Source of the DNA: JACCTH01 sp050741915
GTDB taxonomy: Bacteria > Actinomycetota > Acidimicrobiia > Spongiisociales > ZC4RG35
Direction: 5' to 3'
NCBI GenBank assembly: GCA_050741915.1
Contig: JBOGEX010000125.1
Span: 1 to 53,983, forward strand
Length of the DNA: 53,983 nucleotides
How positions within the stretch are numbered: the stretch's first letter is position 1; every line of letters starts with the position of its first letter. Of the stretch, positions 52,160-53,983 are shown in pieces. The notes under the pieces were generated by a model, which saw only the letters and a program-made list of their open reading frames with translations, searched no databases and was not told the DNA's origin. Position numbers and translations under genes: made by a program.

Positions 52160-52849
52160 TCACCTCAGGAGGTAGGGAGCCCAGATGATCGCCGCCCAGG
52201 TACCGAAGATGAGCGGCGGGCCGTAGGGAATGGCTGTTTTGCGGCTTTTCCCCATGGCCAAGAGGATCAGCGCCGGGATTCCACCAAGAAGCGAGGTGAT
52301 GAACAACCCATAGGCGAGCACTCGCAACGAATGAAATCCGGCGAAGAACCCGAGCAGAAGGGCGAGTTTCACATCACCGAAACCGAATCCCTCGCCACGA
52401 GCGGCGAGATAGACCGCCAGCAGCAATGTGAAATAGCCGGCGGCGCCGAGAAACGCCGGTTGGAGCGACATCGTGCGGCCTTCGAACACCGCCGCCCCCA
52501 TCAGCAGCAGAATGCAAAGGGTTCCGCCCGGATACAGCAAGCGATTGGGGATTCGGAAATGGTCGAAGTCCGTCACCACCAGCATCGCCGTCAGCGAGGC
52601 CATCACCAGATGGGCGGCCAACACCAAATTGAGTCCGAGAGTGTTGGCCATGCCCCAATAGACGAGGCTGACGAGCAACGAAAGAGCCATTGGGCGCCAC
52701 CGCCACCGGCTCACTCTGTCTGGCGTAGGGATGCCCCCAGCACTGGGGGCATGTCTGCGCATGAAAGGAACGTTGTTACCGACGGCCACCGCCCAACGAT
52801 GGAGGACAGGGCCCTGAACCAGCCCGAGCGCCGCGATCAGAAGACTCAC
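52160..52849 (-). CDS. prepilin peptidase (A24 family)
   Basis: This membrane aspartic protease cleaves type IV prepilin leader peptides. The 229 residues have about seven hydrophobic segments and both catalytic aspartates: VVTDFDHFRIPN and GEGFGFGDVKLALLLG. The N-terminal methylase part is reduced: between the first segment and the core there are about 40 residues and none of the usual paired cysteines. It may therefore only cleave and not methylate. No pilin or pilus ATPase gene is inside the window; such genes could lie beyond 53983. Confidence 0.88.
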   Translation of the reverse strand: MSLLIAALGLVQGPVLHRWAVAVGNNVPFMRRHAPSAGGIPTPDRVSRWRWRPMALSLLVSLVYWGMANTLGLNLVLAAHLVMASLTAMLVVTDFDHFRIPNRLLYPGGTLCILLLMGAAVFEGRTMSLQPAFLGAAGYFTLLLAVYLAARGEGFGFGDVKLALLLGFFAGFHSLRVLAYGLFITSLLGGIPALILLAMGKSRKTAIPYGPPLIFGTWAAIIWAPYLLR

Positions 52850-52888
52850 GGATCGAGACCTTACGGCCGGGAGGGCTTCGAGTTGCGC

Positions 52889-53938
52889 TTAGTCGTCGAG
52901 ACCGACGGAACTCATCCGGCGGCGCTTGAGGAAACCATGCGAAGGAACATCGCTGGTTCCTCCCTGGCCCTCAGGATTCTCATTGAGCTGAGAAAAGACC
53001 CGGTCGAGGAAGGAATCTGAACCGGCTGGAGCCTCGGCAGACTCCTCTTCTTCGTCCTGGGCAGGCGGTTCATCTGCCGACGCTTCGGCCGGGACGGCCT
53101 CCGCCCACCAGCTTCGATTGAAGTCGGCTTCTTTGGGCTCAAGTCGGTCGGACTCTGGTTCGCTCTCTCCGTAGGAGGTCTCGGGTTCGGCGGGTGCTTC
53201 CTCGGAGGGCGTCGACGTCTCGTAGCCCGCGTACGAGTAGCTCGGCGTTTGTGCGGCTGGAGCCTCTGGTGCTCGAATCGCCTCGACCAGGCCGGCTCGT
53301 AACAGGGCCGCCAGGTCCTTGGCGGTGCGGAAACGTCCAGTACCCAGCCGGTCGGCCAGGGCGCGAACCGAGGAAGTTCCTTCGAAGTTGGCAACCAGCT
53401 TCCACGTGTTGGGGGCAAGCGTGACAGGCTCATTGTTCGGGGCCTCGGTGACGACCCGCAGGCTTTCGTCGATCGTGGGAATCACCGACTCGACGTCCGC
53501 CCACTCCACTGATCGCCGGTCGGCTTCGGAAATGCACATCTCGACGTCAAACGCCTGCTCGCTCCGATAGCGGGGGCTCACGTCAACGTTGAAAACGAAT
53601 TGACCGCGACCGGGCTTGCGGATCCGATAGAGGCTCTCGATGACTTCTTCGCGGAAGAAGTCGGATAGACCTGAGGGCGTGGCCGTCTCAGAAAGAGAGC
53701 GGCCTCCCACCTCGGCGGCGCGGATGGCGTCCTCGCTGACGACCTTTGAGTTGACCAAAAGGCGACGGAGGTCTTCGTCGCTGCCGACGCTGGAAAAGGT
53801 GACGGAGCCGCCGCTCATGAAAACGCGACCATGGAGGTCTGGAGCATCAACGCGCAAGCAGCCGCTCTTGTACGAACGCGCCAGCAAGCGGAGGACTTCC
53901 TCCAAGGGGAAAACATCAATGTGCCCAGTCAACGACAT
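52889..53938 (-). CDS. DUF4388-domain protein
   Basis: The N-terminal domain (about 1-125) begins MSLTGHIDVFPLEEVLRLLA and has SGCLRVDAPDLHGRVFMSGG and SDFFREEVIESLYRIRKPGR, the pattern of DUF4388. That domain is common in regulatory and motility-linked proteins but lacks a settled function. A winged-helix-like part follows (about 185-240, LADRLGTGRFRTAKDLAALL), then a long acidic Pro/Glu/Ser-rich linker (about 245-335). The ATG at 53938 has GGAAGG nine bases upstream. It is followed by the prepilin peptidase gene after 39 bases, so a role near type IV pili is possible but unproven. Confidence 0.8.
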   Translation of the reverse strand: MSLTGHIDVFPLEEVLRLLARSYKSGCLRVDAPDLHGRVFMSGGSVTFSSVGSDEDLRRLLVNSKVVSEDAIRAAEVGGRSLSETATPSGLSDFFREEVIESLYRIRKPGRGQFVFNVDVSPRYRSEQAFDVEMCISEADRRSVEWADVESVIPTIDESLRVVTEAPNNEPVTLAPNTWKLVANFEGTSSVRALADRLGTGRFRTAKDLAALLRAGLVEAIRAPEAPAAQTPSYSYAGYETSTPSEEAPAEPETSYGESEPESDRLEPKEADFNRSWWAEAVPAEASADEPPAQDEEEESAEAPAGSDSFLDRVFSQLNENPEGQGGTSDVPSHGFLKRRRMSSVGLDD

Positions 53939-53983
53939 TTCGCCAAACCTTCCTTCGCGTCGCAGCACTCTTTTCGAGTGTTC

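Overview
The window looks like chromosomal housekeeping DNA of an uncultured or poorly described actinobacterium (Actinomycetota). The evidence is the actinobacterial integration host factor gene (mihF) next to gmk and rpoZ, a PriA that has lost its helicase motifs, a single ribBA fusion, many GTG/TTG starts, and the classic actinobacterial gene orders pyrR-pyrB-pyrC-carA-carB-pyrD-pyrF, mihF-gmk-rpoZ-coaBC-metK-priA-def-fmt-rsmB-rpe-ribD-ribE-ribBA-ribH, infC-rpmI-rplT-spoU-pheS-pheT and aroC-aroK-aroB...efp-nusB. A more exact placement (an Acidimicrobiia-like deep branch is my guess) needs the 16S rRNA fragment to be compared with a database. Nearly everything is on the minus strand, so transcription runs from high to low coordinates.

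Layout from low to high coordinate. 1-1320: 5' two thirds of a 16S rRNA gene (cut by the window edge) with its leader and promoter. 1339-10790: tyrS, mpg, a decayed membrane-protein gene on the opposite strand, an ornithine-carbamoyltransferase-like gene, pheT, pheS, an rRNA methyltransferase, and the infC-rpmI-rplT operon with an attenuator and a probable AUC start. 10787-15797: riboflavin genes, a response regulator and rpe. 15853-23896: translation, replication-restart and cofactor genes through mihF. 23909-29224: an inserted surface-polysaccharide cassette (MFS transporter, SGNH hydrolase, MBOAT acyltransferase, and a divergent secreted glycosidase-like protein) between mihF and pyrF. 29261-38194: de novo pyrimidine operon with a PyrR-binding RNA loop over the pyrR ribosome site and a diverged tandem duplication at the carA/carB junction. 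38649-39568: nusB and efp. 39594-49358: an inserted block with a frameshifted alpha/beta hydrolase, a 2801-residue cyclic beta-1,2-glucan synthase and a small F420-type oxidoreductase. 49320-53938: aroB, aroK, aroC, a prepilin peptidase and a DUF4388 protein.

The most unusual signal is a family of intergenic elements of 108-109 bp at 14082-14190, 30877-30985 and 38399-38506, with a half copy at 52062-52108. Each full copy has four related 21-bp units, two forward then two inverted, with spacers of 9, 6-7 and 9 bp. There are two sequence subfamilies with the same geometry. They sit exactly in gaps of otherwise compact operons. Other points of interest are the carA-carB junction duplication that rebuilds a start/stop overlap, a TyrRS without the HIGH histidines, an altered STRTR motif in the carbamoyltransferase, a class 1B PyrD without pyrK beside it, and several apparently leaderless promoters.

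Together the genes supply translation (two tRNA synthetases, IF3, L35, L20, EF-P, peptide deformylase, Fmt, rRNA methylases), UMP, riboflavin, coenzyme A, S-adenosylmethionine and chorismate synthesis, and cell-surface glycan synthesis and acylation.
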